Made by a program: the position numbers and the translations under genes | Notes under the pieces: model-generated | What the model was told of the DNA's origin: nothing | The model's input: only the letters and a program-made list of their open reading frames with translations | The model's database searches: none | Assembly: GCF_040545335.1 (NCBI RefSeq) | Contig: NZ_JBEPLU010000001.1 | Coordinates: 186,001-250,000 of the forward strand | DNA length: 64,000 nt | Origin: Phenylobacterium koreense | GTDB taxonomy: Bacteria > Pseudomonadota > Alphaproteobacteria > Caulobacterales > Caulobacteraceae | Direction of reading: 5' to 3' | Shown here: piece after piece, positions 30,482 through 40,942 of the stretch | Layout: each line of letters starts with the position of its first letter | Position numbering within the stretch: the stretch's first letter is position 1

Positions 30482-32463
30482 GTCGGGCCTCCGGCGGCGG
30501 TCGAGCCAGGAGCTGCGGCCACGTCGATGGGATCGTCCGGAACGCCGCCCTCGGTCTCGGTCTCCGGCGGCAACTCGGGCATGGGAAGCGGCTGCTCGAT
30601 CCGGGAACGCAGCTCGGGGTCCTTCAGCAGGGCCACGCGCATGATCTCGCGCGCCTTGGGCGCGGCGTTCACCGCGCCGCCGAGGCCGTGCTGGACGATC
30701 ACCGACATGGCGTAGCGCGGCGAGTCGATGGGCGCGAAGCAGATGAAGAGGCCGTGGTCTCGATAGCGCCAGGGCATGCCGACACCTCCGCGCGGCCCGC
30801 CCTTGGCGTAGGAGCGCACCTGGGCGGTGCCGGTCTTGCCGGCCATCAGGATGTCGCCGAGGCCGAGCTGGCTGGCGCGATAGCCGGTGCCCCCCGCCTC
30901 GGTCACCGCGGCCATGCCCTCACGGACGTATTGGATGTGCTCGGCGGCGAAGGGCAGGTCCGGCACGGCCGCGCCGGACTTAAGCTCCTTGCCCCCGATG
31001 GCGCGGATGAGGCGCGGATTGAGCGCCTTCCGGCCGTTGGCCAGGCGCGCGGCCATGACCGCGAGCTGCAGGGCGTTCACGGTCAGCATCCCCTGCCCGA
31101 TCCCGTAGCTGAGGGATTCGCCGGGGTGCCACTTGGGATCGCGCGGGCGGTGCTTGCGGACCCATTCAGTGGAGGGCACGACGCCCTTCTTCTGGCCCGG
31201 AATGCCGATGTCGAAGGTCTGGCCGAGGCCGAACGCTTCGGCCGCCCTGGCGATGCGATCGGGGCCGATCCGCGCGGCGACGGTGTAGAAATAGACGTCG
31301 CAGGAGTTCTTGAGGGCGTCGCGCATGGTCTGCATGCCGTGCCCGCCGCGCTTGTGGCAGTGGAAGTAGCGGTTGCCGAAGTACATGCCGCCCGAGCAGC
31401 CGATGCGGACCTCTGGATCGACGCCCGCCTCGAGCGCGGCCATGGCGGTCATGGTCTTGAAGGTCGAGCCCGGCGGATAGGTGCCGGTGATCGCCTTGTC
31501 GAGCAGCGGCCGGCGCTCGTAGTTGGCCAGGGCGCGGTATTCCGAGCCGGTCATGCCGCGGACGAAGCGGTTGGCGTCGAAGGACGGCGCCGAGGACATG
31601 CAGAGGACGTCGCCGGTCCGGCAGTCCAGCATCACCGCCGCGCCGCTTTCGTCGCCGAACACCTCCAGGGCGCGGTTCTGGACATCGACGTCGAGGGAGA
31701 GCTGGATGGTCTTGCCGGCGGTGGCGGCGATGTCGCCGGCCTCGTCGCGGCTGACCTCGCGGCCGTTGGCGTCCACCTCCACCTTGCGGGCGCCGGGCTT
31801 GCCGCGCAGGTCGAGGTCGAAGGCCTTCTCCACCCCCTGGCGGCCGATGCGGAAGCCCGGGTGGAGGAGGATGGGATCGGAGTTCGGGCCGGTCGGGGTC
31901 AGGTCCTCCTGATTGACCTTGGCCACGTAGCCGATGACGTGGGCGAAGGCTCCGCCGTAGGGATAGACCCGCACCTCGCCCATGTCGGCGGTGACGCCGG
32001 GCAATTCCGGCGCGCGGATGTTGATGGCGGAAAACTCCTCCCAGGTCATGTCCTCGGCCACCGAGACCGGGACGCGCTTGGGGGTCTGCTTGATGTCCTT
32101 GACCAGCCGGGCCTGGCGCGCCTCGTCCAGAGGGACGAAGTTGGCCAGGGTCTTCAGGGTGGCCGCCGTGTCGATGTCTTCGTCGCGGGAGACCAGCAGG
32201 CGGAAGTTCGGGCGGTTCGACGCCAGGATCGCGCCGTTGCGGTCGACGATCAGGCCACGCGGCGGCGGCACCAGTCGGAAGTTGAACTGGTTCGAGGCCG
32301 ACATCTTCTCATAGCGCTGGGTCTCGATGATCTGCAGGTGCGCCAGGCGTGCGCCCAGCGCCGCAAGGCCCAGGCCCGCGATGCCGCCCATGAGGAACAT
32401 GCGGCGGTGGAACACCCCCTGCCGCTCGTTGACCTCGGAAAAGAAAATTGAGGGCTCTGCCAT
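30478..32463 (-). CDS. mrdA: penicillin-binding protein 2, elongation transpeptidase
   Basis: A 661-residue class B PBP. An N-terminal membrane anchor is at about 25-45, then the pedestal domain with RGLIVDRNG, and then the transpeptidase motifs: GSTFKTM (SxxK), the SCD form of the SxN motif and KTGTAQ. A Pro/Glu-rich tail ends the protein. It cross-links new peptidoglycan in the elongasome. The start ATG at 32463 is supported by the usual short cytoplasmic lead; the frame is open further upstream but runs into mreD. Coupled to rodA by an ATGA overlap. Confidence 0.96.
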   Translation of the reverse strand: MAEPSIFFSEVNERQGVFHRRMFLMGGIAGLGLAALGARLAHLQIIETQRYEKMSASNQFNFRLVPPPRGLIVDRNGAILASNRPNFRLLVSRDEDIDTAATLKTLANFVPLDEARQARLVKDIKQTPKRVPVSVAEDMTWEEFSAINIRAPELPGVTADMGEVRVYPYGGAFAHVIGYVAKVNQEDLTPTGPNSDPILLHPGFRIGRQGVEKAFDLDLRGKPGARKVEVDANGREVSRDEAGDIAATAGKTIQLSLDVDVQNRALEVFGDESGAAVMLDCRTGDVLCMSSAPSFDANRFVRGMTGSEYRALANYERRPLLDKAITGTYPPGSTFKTMTAMAALEAGVDPEVRIGCSGGMYFGNRYFHCHKRGGHGMQTMRDALKNSCDVYFYTVAARIGPDRIARAAEAFGLGQTFDIGIPGQKKGVVPSTEWVRKHRPRDPKWHPGESLSYGIGQGMLTVNALQLAVMAARLANGRKALNPRLIRAIGGKELKSGAAVPDLPFAAEHIQYVREGMAAVTEAGGTGYRASQLGLGDILMAGKTGTAQVRSYAKGGPRGGVGMPWRYRDHGLFICFAPIDSPRYAMSVIVQHGLGGAVNAAPKAREIMRVALLKDPELRSRIEQPLPMPELPPETETEGGVPDDPIDVAAAPGSTAAGGPT

Positions 32464-32473
32464 CCCCTGACGC

Positions 32474-32983
32474 CTAACGGAAACGCACGTCTGCGTCCTC
32501 GAACCGATCGATGAGCAGATGTGCGAAGGGGAACAATATGACGGTGGCGAGGAATTGCCAGGCGACCGCGAGCGGATGGGCCGTGGCATGTGCGCTCACC
32601 GCGCTGAGGAGATAGGCCGAGCCGAGGGCAAGGCCTGTGGCCAGGGCGAACCAGCCCCACATGACCGGAAAAGCCTGACCGGCCATGATGCTGCGTCCGA
32701 TCAGGGCCGCCCCGTAGACCAGCAGCAGAGAGACCGCCCAGAGGCCCATGGGCGCACTCCAGAGGATGTCCAGGAACAGGCCCATGGCCAGCACCGCCAG
32801 CGGCGCGAGCATGGAGGGGCGGATGATCGCCCAGGCGAAGGCCGGGACCATCGGGAAGATCGGCTCTGGAAGCGCCAGGCCGAACAGCCGGAACGGCAGC
32901 GAGAACAGGACCGTCAGGATGAGGCACTGGACCAGCGGCACCCCGATCCAGCGCCATGGAGCCAGGGGACGGGCGCCGGCCAT
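32474..32983 (-). CDS. mreD: rod shape-determining protein MreD
   Basis: A 169-residue inner-membrane protein with five to six hydrophobic segments, MreD family by length, topology and position. It contains an FLDILWSAPMGLWAVS stretch typical of the family (DxxxxxPLG-like). It connects MreC to the wall machinery. It abuts mreC end to start within the operon and is 10 bases from mrdA. Confidence 0.92.
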   Translation of the reverse strand: MAGARPLAPWRWIGVPLVQCLILTVLFSLPFRLFGLALPEPIFPMVPAFAWAIIRPSMLAPLAVLAMGLFLDILWSAPMGLWAVSLLLVYGAALIGRSIMAGQAFPVMWGWFALATGLALGSAYLLSAVSAHATAHPLAVAWQFLATVILFPFAHLLIDRFEDADVRFR

Positions 32984-34117
32984 CTAGAACGGCACCTCTG
33001 ACACCGACGGCTGGGCCGGAGGCGGAGACGGCGCGGGCGCCGGCGTCGGGGACGCCTGAGGACGGGGGGCCGCCGGCTTGGGAGCCGGCGGGCGCGCGGG
33101 GGCAGGACGCGGCGCGGCCTTGGGCGCCGGCTGAGCGGCTGCGGGCCTGGCCGCGGCGCCAGGCGCCGCCGGCGCCGCGGCCGGCGGCGTCGAGGTGACG
33201 CCCACGGTCGGCGGCGGGCTGGCGGGCGGCGGGACCGGCATGCGGTTCAGCTCGGCCGCGGCGGCGGCGCTGAGCTGGGAGAAGTCCTGGAACAGCATGA
33301 CCTGCACGAAGTCGACGGGAGCGGCGTCGGAGGCCAGCACCACGCGCCAGCGGCCATCCAGGCCCTTGGCCACCACGCCGACCGGCAGGCCGCGTGGCAG
33401 CACGCCGCCATCGCCGGAGGTGACCACGCGGTCGCCCTGCTTCACCGGATCCTGACCACGCAGGTATTCGAGGCGCGGATTGGGGCCGCCGTCGCCGGTC
33501 AGGATGGCGCGGGCGTTGGTGCGGTCGATCATGACCGGGGTGCGCGAGGCCAGGTCGGTCAGCAGCAGGATGCGGCTGGCGCCCTCGGTCACGCCAATGA
33601 TCCGGCCGACGAGGCCGTTCTCGCTCATTACCGGGTTGCCGGGCTTAATGCCCTTTTCCGTACCGGCGTTGGCCAGGCGGGTGTTGGAGAACGGCCCCCT
33701 CGCCTCGCTGACCGTGCGGGCGGCGACCATGGGGATCGGCGGATCGGTCTTCAGGCCGAGCAACGCCTTGTAGCGGTTGTTGGTCTCGCGCAGGTTCAGG
33801 GCCGTCGCCTGCCACTGGCGCATCTCGCGGAGTTCCGCCTTCAAGCGGCGGTTCTCCGAGACCGCGAAGAAGTAGCCGCGAACCCCCTCGACGCCGTCGC
33901 CGATCCAGCGGCCGGGAGTGGCGAGCACGCCGGTGACCGGCGCGGCGATCGCATCGCCCATCTTGCGCGACGCGCCATAGGCTTCGGTCTGGAAAGTCTC
34001 CCGGCGGTCGGAGAACAGCAGGGCCAGGGCCACCACCAAGGCGACGACGAGCGCGACCCCGGCCGTCCAGGCCAGTGGGACTTTCAGCTCGCCGAACGGA
34101 TTCTCCCGAAGCGCCAC
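32984..34117 (-). CDS. mreC: rod shape-determining protein MreC
   Basis: A 377-residue periplasmic elongasome scaffold. It has one transmembrane anchor at about 15-35, a coiled-coil region around 85-115 (ENRRLKAELREMRQWQ), then the MreC beta domains with VSENGLVGRI, LTDLASRTPVMIDRT and GDRVVTSGDGGVLPRGLPVG. The last about 90 residues are a Pro/Ala-rich disordered tail, longer than in enterics but usual in Caulobacter relatives. It activates PBP2. The stop abuts mreD. Confidence 0.95.
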   Translation of the reverse strand: MALRENPFGELKVPLAWTAGVALVVALVVALALLFSDRRETFQTEAYGASRKMGDAIAAPVTGVLATPGRWIGDGVEGVRGYFFAVSENRRLKAELREMRQWQATALNLRETNNRYKALLGLKTDPPIPMVAARTVSEARGPFSNTRLANAGTEKGIKPGNPVMSENGLVGRIIGVTEGASRILLLTDLASRTPVMIDRTNARAILTGDGGPNPRLEYLRGQDPVKQGDRVVTSGDGGVLPRGLPVGVVAKGLDGRWRVVLASDAAPVDFVQVMLFQDFSQLSAAAAAELNRMPVPPPASPPPTVGVTSTPPAAAPAAPGAAARPAAAQPAPKAAPRPAPARPPAPKPAAPRPQASPTPAPAPSPPPAQPSVSEVPF

Positions 34118-34182
34118 TGGAACCTGCTCACCCTAGAGATGCGACCCGAGAGACCTCCCCCAGGCCGCGACTCGCGCAAATT

Positions 34183-35370
<1,188 letters not shown>

Positions 35371-35459
35371 TCAAGGCTTAATGACACGTCTGTGGTTTCG
35401 CGTCGCACGAGAAACTGTGGACACGCCCGAAGGCGTGCGACGAAGGAAGTGGGAAGGGT

Positions 35460-36863
35460 TCAGACCGTCGCTGGAATAGGGGCGGAAATACGGCATTTGA
35501 ACCCAATCGGGGCGAAATCGAAGCTGACGTCGCCGGCGAGTTCCCGTTCGACGGCCCGGCGGATGAAGCGGAGCCCGAAACCGCTGTGGTCGGGCTCGCG
35601 CACCGGAGGTCCGCGACTCTCGCGCCATTCCAGCAGGATCGAGCCGGCCTGCCGGGACCAGTGGACCAGCAGCCGGCCTTGCGGCTCAGAGAGCGCACCG
35701 TACGTGGCGGCGTTGGTCGCCAACTCGTGCAGGACCATCGCGAAAGTGACCGAGGCGCGGGTCGAAAGCCGCGCCTGCGGCCCCTCGCACAGGATCGCCT
35801 CGTCGCCGTAGGGGGCGAGGACGCCGGCCACGAGGTCGCCGAGATCGGCCGCCTCCCAGCGCTGCTCGGCCAGGCGATTGTGCGCGCCCGAGAGCGCCAT
35901 CAGCCGGGCCTCGAAAGCCTGGCGCATTCCGGCCGGATCGCCGACGTCGTGGAAGCTGTGCGCGGCCAGCGACTGGACGGTGGCCAAGGTGTTCTTGACC
36001 CGATGGTTCAGTTCGTCGAGCAGAGTCTTCTGCAGGTCCTCGGCGCGCTTTCGCTCGGTAATGTCGATCATGATGTTGATCGCCCCTGCCAGCTCGCCGC
36101 CGGGTGAAAAGAGCGGGGTCGAATAGGCGAGGAAGGCGCCCTTGCCGCCGTCCGGCCGCTCGAAGATCACTTCGGCGGCCGAGATCTGGCGGCGCTCCTT
36201 CAAGGCCATCGCGATGGGCGAACGGTCCAGCGGCATGGGCGCGCCGTCCGGCTCGTAGAGCTTGTAGGCCCCGCACCACCGGTCCTTGCCGATCCGCGGC
36301 TCGCGCCCCCAGAGCTCCACCGCCGCGGGATTGAAGCCGAGCAGCACGCCGTCGGCGTCGGTCTGACATAGGGCGATGGGAGCGGCCTCCACGACCCGCC
36401 GCGACCAGCCCTGGCGCGCGCGAAGCATGTCCCGCGCCTGGCGGAGATCGGTGACGTCCTGCACGCAGTTGACCGCGCCGATCAGCATTCCGCGCTCGTC
36501 GAAGATCGGCTCCACGCTGAAGAGGACGTGGGTGCGGCGCCCGCCGGGGCGGACCAGCACCACCTCGCGATCCCTGACCGGAACGCCGGTGGCCAGGGCC
36601 TCGGACACCGGGGATTGGCGCAGGGTCATCGGCGCGCCATCGGCGTGATAGGCGTGAGCCAGCGCCGCCGGCGGCCGACCGAAGACGGGTTCTTCTTCCC
36701 ATAGCTCCGACGCCCTGCGATTGCAGAACACCATGCCGCCGTGCCTGTCGCATATGTAGATGCCGACCGGCAGGTGGCTGACCAGACCCTCCCAGGAATG
36801 GAAAGCCTGATCGAGCAAACGCGCGGCGCTACCGCGCGCCAGCGCAAGTCCAGCCTCAGCCAT
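35460..36863 (-). CDS. PAS-PAS HWE-family sensor histidine kinase
   Basis: A 467-residue cytoplasmic sensor kinase. Two PAS domains are visible (about 20-130 with GIYICDRHGGMVFCNRRA and DITERKRAEDL closing the second near 265). They are followed by the HisKA_2/HWE dimerisation box with the phospho-acceptor in LNHRVKNTLATVQ and an ATPase domain lacking classical N/G box spacing but with the W-R-E element. No membrane segment. No response regulator gene is adjacent. The ATG at 36863 follows GGGGGAGG, deciding the start. HWE kinases in alphaproteobacteria often feed the general stress response or light sensing; the signal is unknown. Confidence 0.9.
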   Translation of the reverse strand: MAEAGLALARGSAARLLDQAFHSWEGLVSHLPVGIYICDRHGGMVFCNRRASELWEEEPVFGRPPAALAHAYHADGAPMTLRQSPVSEALATGVPVRDREVVLVRPGGRRTHVLFSVEPIFDERGMLIGAVNCVQDVTDLRQARDMLRARQGWSRRVVEAAPIALCQTDADGVLLGFNPAAVELWGREPRIGKDRWCGAYKLYEPDGAPMPLDRSPIAMALKERRQISAAEVIFERPDGGKGAFLAYSTPLFSPGGELAGAINIMIDITERKRAEDLQKTLLDELNHRVKNTLATVQSLAAHSFHDVGDPAGMRQAFEARLMALSGAHNRLAEQRWEAADLGDLVAGVLAPYGDEAILCEGPQARLSTRASVTFAMVLHELATNAATYGALSEPQGRLLVHWSRQAGSILLEWRESRGPPVREPDHSGFGLRFIRRAVERELAGDVSFDFAPIGFKCRISAPIPATV

Positions 36864-37049
36864 CGGGGCCTCCCCCAATTGGTCGATCGAACGAACCGCG
36901 GCTCAAATCTGCGGATCGGGTCGATTGTTCCGGCGAGTCGGACTGATTGGCGACTCTGGGTTGGCGGTGTCGCAAATGGGTGACAGCCCTGCGGCTGCGG
37001 CGCCGCTAGGCTTCGGGCTCGTTTCCGCCCCCAGATCAGCCCCTCGCAG

Positions 37050-38576
37050 ATGTCACCCCGTCAGGCCGTGTTGGGCGTCGAGAACGCCAGCTTCTTCTAC
37101 GGAACCCACAAGGTCTTCGAGGGCGTCAGCTTCCAGCTCGACGCCGCGCGCACCGCCCTGGTCGGCGAGAACGGGGCCGGCAAGTCGACGCTTCTGAAGT
37201 GCCTGCTGGGCGAACTGCAGCTCATGGACGGCCAGATCGTCCGCTCGCGGGGCCTGAAGATCGGCTACGTGCCGCAGGAAACGCCGCCGGGCCTGGCCGA
37301 CAAGAGCGTCCGCGAAGTACTGGAAGCCGCCCTGCCCGTCACCGACGGATCGGAGGACTGGAAGGTCGACGTGATGCTGGACGAGATCGGCGTCGCCTAC
37401 GAGACGGCCCAGCAGGCGTTCGGCTCGCTTAGCGGCGGGTGGCAAAGGCTGTTGCTGATCGCGGCGGCGGCGAGGCTGGCCGAGCCGGACCTGCTGATCC
37501 TCGACGAGCCGACCAACCACCTGGACCTCTCGAACATCAACACCCTGGAGGGATGGCTGGACGAGGACGACCGGCTGCCGATGCTGATCGTCAGCCACGA
37601 CCGCGCCTTCCTGCAGAGAACGACGACGCGGACGCTGTTCCTGCGCAGCGACGGGGCGCACAGCTTCAAGGTTCCGTTCGTGGAGGCGCGCGAGGCGCTG
37701 CTGCAGCGGGACGCGGCCGACGCCGTGCGGCGGCAACTTGAAGGCAAGGAAATCGAACGGCTGCAGAAGGTGGCGGCGCGCTACCGCGTCTGGGGCGTCA
37801 AGAACGACGCCTTCCACAAACGCGCCAAGGCCACCGAGAAGCGGATCGAGCGGATCGAGGCCGACCGCACCAGCGCCTATGCCGCCCGTGAGCGGCGTCT
37901 GGAGCTGAACGACGGGGAGATGGACGCCAAGGTCGCCCTGCGGGTGCGCGACTATGCGGTCCAGACGCCGGACGGTTCACGCAAGCTCTTCACGATCGAT
38001 CGGCTGAACCTGGCGCGGGGCGATCGCGTCGCGTTGCTGGGCGTCAACGGCTCGGGGAAGTCGACCCTGCTGTCGCTGCTGGCGGCTGCCTTCGATCCGG
38101 CGCGGGAGCATTATGACGGCCAGGCGCCGATCAGCTTCAACCCGCAGAGCCGGCTGGTCTATTTCGACCAGAAGATGGCCGACCTGCCGCTGAAGACCAG
38201 CCTGCTGGCCTATGTGACCGCCGCCGAGGGGGCGACCGAGCGAGAGGCGAACGCGCTGTTGGCGAAGGCTGGATTCGCCCATGCGCGGATCAAGGCGCCG
38301 ATCGGCGACCTGAGCTTCGGCGAGCGGGCGCGGCTGGTCTTCCTGCGGATGAGGCTGGCCAAGCCCAACCTCTACCTGCTGGACGAGCCGACCAACCACC
38401 TGGACATCGAGGGCCAGGAGGCGCTGGAGGCGCAGCTCGACGCCTCGGACAACGCCTGCATCTTCGTCTCCCACGACCGGCACTTCACCCGCAGCGCCGC
38501 GACGCGGTTCCTGGAGATCCGCAAGGGCCGGCTGGTGGAGGTGGAGGACGCCGAGGCCTTCTTCGCCGACCAATAG
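37050..38576 (+). CDS. ABC-F family ATPase
   Basis: A 508-residue protein with two ABC domains and no membrane segment. The first has GENGAGKST, LSGGW and DLLILDEPTNHLD; the second GVNGSGKST, LSFGERARL and LYLLDEPTNHLDIEGQEALE. A charged linker of about 80 residues separates them. ABC-F proteins act on the ribosome, in translation control or antibiotic resistance (EttA, Uup, VmlR groups). Which group this one belongs to cannot be read by eye; the short linker and two-domain shape fit several. Divergent from the HWE kinase gene. Confidence 0.9.
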   Translation: MSPRQAVLGVENASFFYGTHKVFEGVSFQLDAARTALVGENGAGKSTLLKCLLGELQLMDGQIVRSRGLKIGYVPQETPPGLADKSVREVLEAALPVTDGSEDWKVDVMLDEIGVAYETAQQAFGSLSGGWQRLLLIAAAARLAEPDLLILDEPTNHLDLSNINTLEGWLDEDDRLPMLIVSHDRAFLQRTTTRTLFLRSDGAHSFKVPFVEAREALLQRDAADAVRRQLEGKEIERLQKVAARYRVWGVKNDAFHKRAKATEKRIERIEADRTSAYAARERRLELNDGEMDAKVALRVRDYAVQTPDGSRKLFTIDRLNLARGDRVALLGVNGSGKSTLLSLLAAAFDPAREHYDGQAPISFNPQSRLVYFDQKMADLPLKTSLLAYVTAAEGATEREANALLAKAGFAHARIKAPIGDLSFGERARLVFLRMRLAKPNLYLLDEPTNHLDIEGQEALEAQLDASDNACIFVSHDRHFTRSAATRFLEIRKGRLVEVEDAEAFFADQ

Positions 38577-38610
38577 TCGAAACCGGCGAAGCGCATTAGG
38601 GTCGCGCGCC

Positions 38611-38964
38611 ATGCAGAACATCATCACCTGGGCGGGGCGTATCGCCCTGGCGGTCGTCCTGGCCTTTTGCGTGCTCGGCGCGCTGGACCCGCACTACAAC
38701 GCGCGCCGCTGGGCGCCGCCGGCCGATGCGACCATGCACATGATCTACGGCTACCTGCTGACCGTGCTGTCGGTGATCGCCCTGCCCCGCGTGAAGCCCT
38801 GGACCATCGGCGGGGTGTTCATCGCGCTGGGCGTCGGGCTGGAGGCGGGCCAGGCGCTGGGCTGGATCTCGGGCACGTTCCAGATCAAGGACCTGGCCGC
38901 GAACCTGAGCGGCGTGATCGCCGCGCTGGTCCCCTTCGCGCTCGCCAAGCGCAAGGCGCGCTAG
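38611..38964 (+). CDS. VanZ-like small membrane protein
   Basis: A 117-residue protein with three to four transmembrane segments and the VanZ-family pattern A-D-A-T-M-H-M-I-Y-G-Y near residue 40 and a late G-T-F-Q-I-K-D-L-A-A-N-L-S-G-V. VanZ-like proteins are of unclear function outside vancomycin clusters. It lies 34 bases after the ABC-F gene and its stop overlaps the convergent modA gene by 4 bases. Confidence 0.7.
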   Translation: MQNIITWAGRIALAVVLAFCVLGALDPHYNARRWAPPADATMHMIYGYLLTVLSVIALPRVKPWTIGGVFIALGVGLEAGQALGWISGTFQIKDLAANLSGVIAALVPFALAKRKAR

Positions 38965-39716
38965 CGAAGCACTGTAAAGCCGTACTTCTTGAAGATGACC
39001 GCAGCGCGCGGGCCGCGCATGAAGGCGAGGAACCTGGCCGCGTCCGGGTTCTTCGAGCCGGCGACGAGCGCGGCCGGATAAACGATCGGCGGATGGGTGT
39101 TCGTCGGGAACAGGCCGACGATGCGCACCCGCGGCTCGACCTTGGCGTCGGTGTCGTAGACGACGCCCAGCGGGCTCTCGCCGCGGGCGACGAACAGCAG
39201 GGCCGAGCGAACGTTCTCGGCCGAGGCGAGCCGGCCAGAGACGCTGTTCCAGACCCCGAGCGCGGTCAGGGCGGACCGTCCGTAGCGGCCGGCAGGCACG
39301 TCGGGGCCGGCCAGGGCCAAGCGACCGGAACCGAGCGCCCTGGCGATCGGCATGCCGCGGCCGATCCTGAGATTCACCTTCGAGCCCTTGGGCGCGATCA
39401 GGGCCAGGCGATTGGTGAGCAGGTCGCGACGGCTCGCGGCGACGATCAGGCGGCGCTGAGCCAGATAGTCCATCCACTCGCTGTCGGCGGAGATGAAGAT
39501 GTCGGCCGGCGCGCCCTGCTCGATCTGGCGGGCGATGACCGACGACGCGGCGTAGGAGAACCGCGCCTGCCCCCCGGACCTGGCGTATTCGGCGCCGACC
39601 TCGTCCAGGGCGTTCTTCAGGGAAGCCGCGCCGAAGACGGTGACCGGCGCAGCCTGGGCCGCCGTCGCCAGCAGCAGCGAGGCCAGGACGGCCGCCACGT
39701 ATCGGATGAGGTTCAC
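38961..39716 (-). CDS. modA: molybdate-binding periplasmic protein, orphan
   Basis: A 251-residue substrate-binding protein of the ModA family. A Sec signal covers residues 1-22, then VTVFGAASLKNALDEVG (the anion-binding start), GAPADIFISADSEWMDYLA and late P-A-A-L-V-A-G-S-K-N-P-D-A are all family landmarks. It binds molybdate or tungstate in the periplasm. I use the GTG at 39716 (behind AGAGGAAG) because it gives the signal peptide. No modB or modC is in the window, so it must partner with a permease elsewhere or serve another anion. Confidence 0.88.
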   Translation of the reverse strand: MNLIRYVAAVLASLLLATAAQAAPVTVFGAASLKNALDEVGAEYARSGGQARFSYAASSVIARQIEQGAPADIFISADSEWMDYLAQRRLIVAASRRDLLTNRLALIAPKGSKVNLRIGRGMPIARALGSGRLALAGPDVPAGRYGRSALTALGVWNSVSGRLASAENVRSALLFVARGESPLGVVYDTDAKVEPRVRIVGLFPTNTHPPIVYPAALVAGSKNPDAARFLAFMRGPRAAVIFKKYGFTVLR

Positions 39717-39810
39717 GCCAGGCTTCCTCTCGGATGGACCGCGACACCGGCCCGGGATCGGGACGCGACAGCGGCGGCGACCGAAACCGAGGCGGCGTCT
39801 CATGCAATTC

Positions 39811-39838
39811 CTATTCGGCAATCCCTATTCGGCAATCC
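39811..39838. repeat. tandem duplication of a 14-bp unit
   Basis: CTATTCGGCAATCC occurs twice in direct succession (39811-39824 and 39825-39838) in the 143-bp gap between modA and the EamA gene. A 6-bp-arm hairpin GTCCCT-TG-AGGGAC follows at 39845-39858. It looks like slippage; no function is evident. Confidence 0.7.
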
Positions 39839-39859
39839 CCTCGGGTCCCTTGAGGGACA

Positions 39860-40738
39860 TCAACCGAGGGCGGTCATCACTACACCGACGGCGGTCGCCA
39901 GGCCGCCGATCATCTGGCGGAGCGAGAGCTTTTCCTTGAATAGGCGGCGGCCGGCGGCGGCGGCGATGGGGGCTTCGATGACGCCAACGGCGCGGACAGC
40001 GCCCGCGGGCGCCATGGCCAGGGCGGCGAACCAGCAGGCCGAGGCCGCCGCCCCGAAGAAGCCAGCGCCGAGGGACTGGCGCCACGAGGCCATCACCGCG
40101 CTCAGGGCGCCGGGCCGAGTGACGGCCAGGAAGATCACCAGGCCGATGGACTGCATGGTCTGGGCGACGCAGACCGAAGCCGTCGCCGCATAGATCGGAT
40201 GGGCCGCATCAAGAGCGACGCCCGCCTGCCGGTAGGCGTTCAGCGTGATCCCGAAGGCCAGGCCCGAGGCCAGGCCGAACAGGGCGCCGCGGCCTGCGCC
40301 CTTCTCGCCCCCCGCCCGGGGCCAGGAGAGAACGGCGAGTCCTGCGGTGGTCGCGGCGACGCCGGCCCAGGCGTGAGGGCTGAGTTGGTCGCCGACCAGC
40401 ACGCCCATCAGCGCCGCCAGCGGCAGCGAGGACTGCTGCATGAAGGTCGCCACGGCGAAGCCCGACCGCCGCATGGCCACCAGCAGGGCGGCGGTGGCGG
40501 CCACCTGGCCCGCGGCTCCACTGGCGACGGCCGCAGCAAAGCGCCAGGAGAACCTCGGCGCGGCGTCCGGGGTCATGAGCGCCACGACCGCGAAGATGGT
40601 CAGGGCGAACGGCAGACCGAACAGGAAGCGGACCAGGGTCGCGCCCCAGGGGCCGGCGTCGCCGACCAGCCCGCGCTGCAACGCATTGCGCGCAACCTGC
40701 AGCGGCGCAGCGGCCGCCGTCAGTACAATCCAGAGCAT
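39860..40738 (-). CDS. EamA/DMT-family transporter
   Basis: A 292-residue drug/metabolite transporter-superfamily protein with about ten hydrophobic helices in two EamA halves. The second half closes with the usual VGVIEAPIAAAAGRRLFKEKLSLRQMIGG stretch. The substrate is unknown; members move amino acids, sugars or drugs across the inner membrane. It sits on the same strand as leuA, downstream and separated by 204 bases containing a REP-like element, so it is probably not part of the leu unit. Confidence 0.88.
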   Translation of the reverse strand: MLWIVLTAAAAPLQVARNALQRGLVGDAGPWGATLVRFLFGLPFALTIFAVVALMTPDAAPRFSWRFAAAVASGAAGQVAATAALLVAMRRSGFAVATFMQQSSLPLAALMGVLVGDQLSPHAWAGVAATTAGLAVLSWPRAGGEKGAGRGALFGLASGLAFGITLNAYRQAGVALDAAHPIYAATASVCVAQTMQSIGLVIFLAVTRPGALSAVMASWRQSLGAGFFGAAASACWFAALAMAPAGAVRAVGVIEAPIAAAAGRRLFKEKLSLRQMIGGLATAVGVVMTALG

Positions 40739-40867
40739 GATTCAAAGCACAGCCGCGCTGGCGGCTGCCCCACCTCGAGTGTCATCCCGGCTGAGCGACG
40801 CGGAAGGCCGGAATCCATTAGCGGCTGATGTCAAGGCGTCGCCCACGGCGCCGCATCCTGTCCGATC

Positions 40868-40915
40868 GGGTGTTCATGGGTCCCGGATCGGCCTCTGGCC
40901 GAACCGGGAAGACAC
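40868..40915. repeat. intergenic palindromic repeat, family A copy 1
   Basis: Begins GTGTTCATGGGTCCCGG and ends CCGGGAAGACAC, with dyad symmetry. A close copy in the same orientation is at 57528-57579. It lies in the 204-bp gap between leuA and the EamA gene. It is part of a dispersed repeat family. Confidence 0.65.
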
Positions 40916-40942
40916 TCGTGAGGCAGGCGGCGCCGGGCGTCC

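Noticed and set aside
30688..32451. 587-codon plus-strand frame across mrdA.
   Set aside because: Antisense shadow of the conserved mrdA gene.
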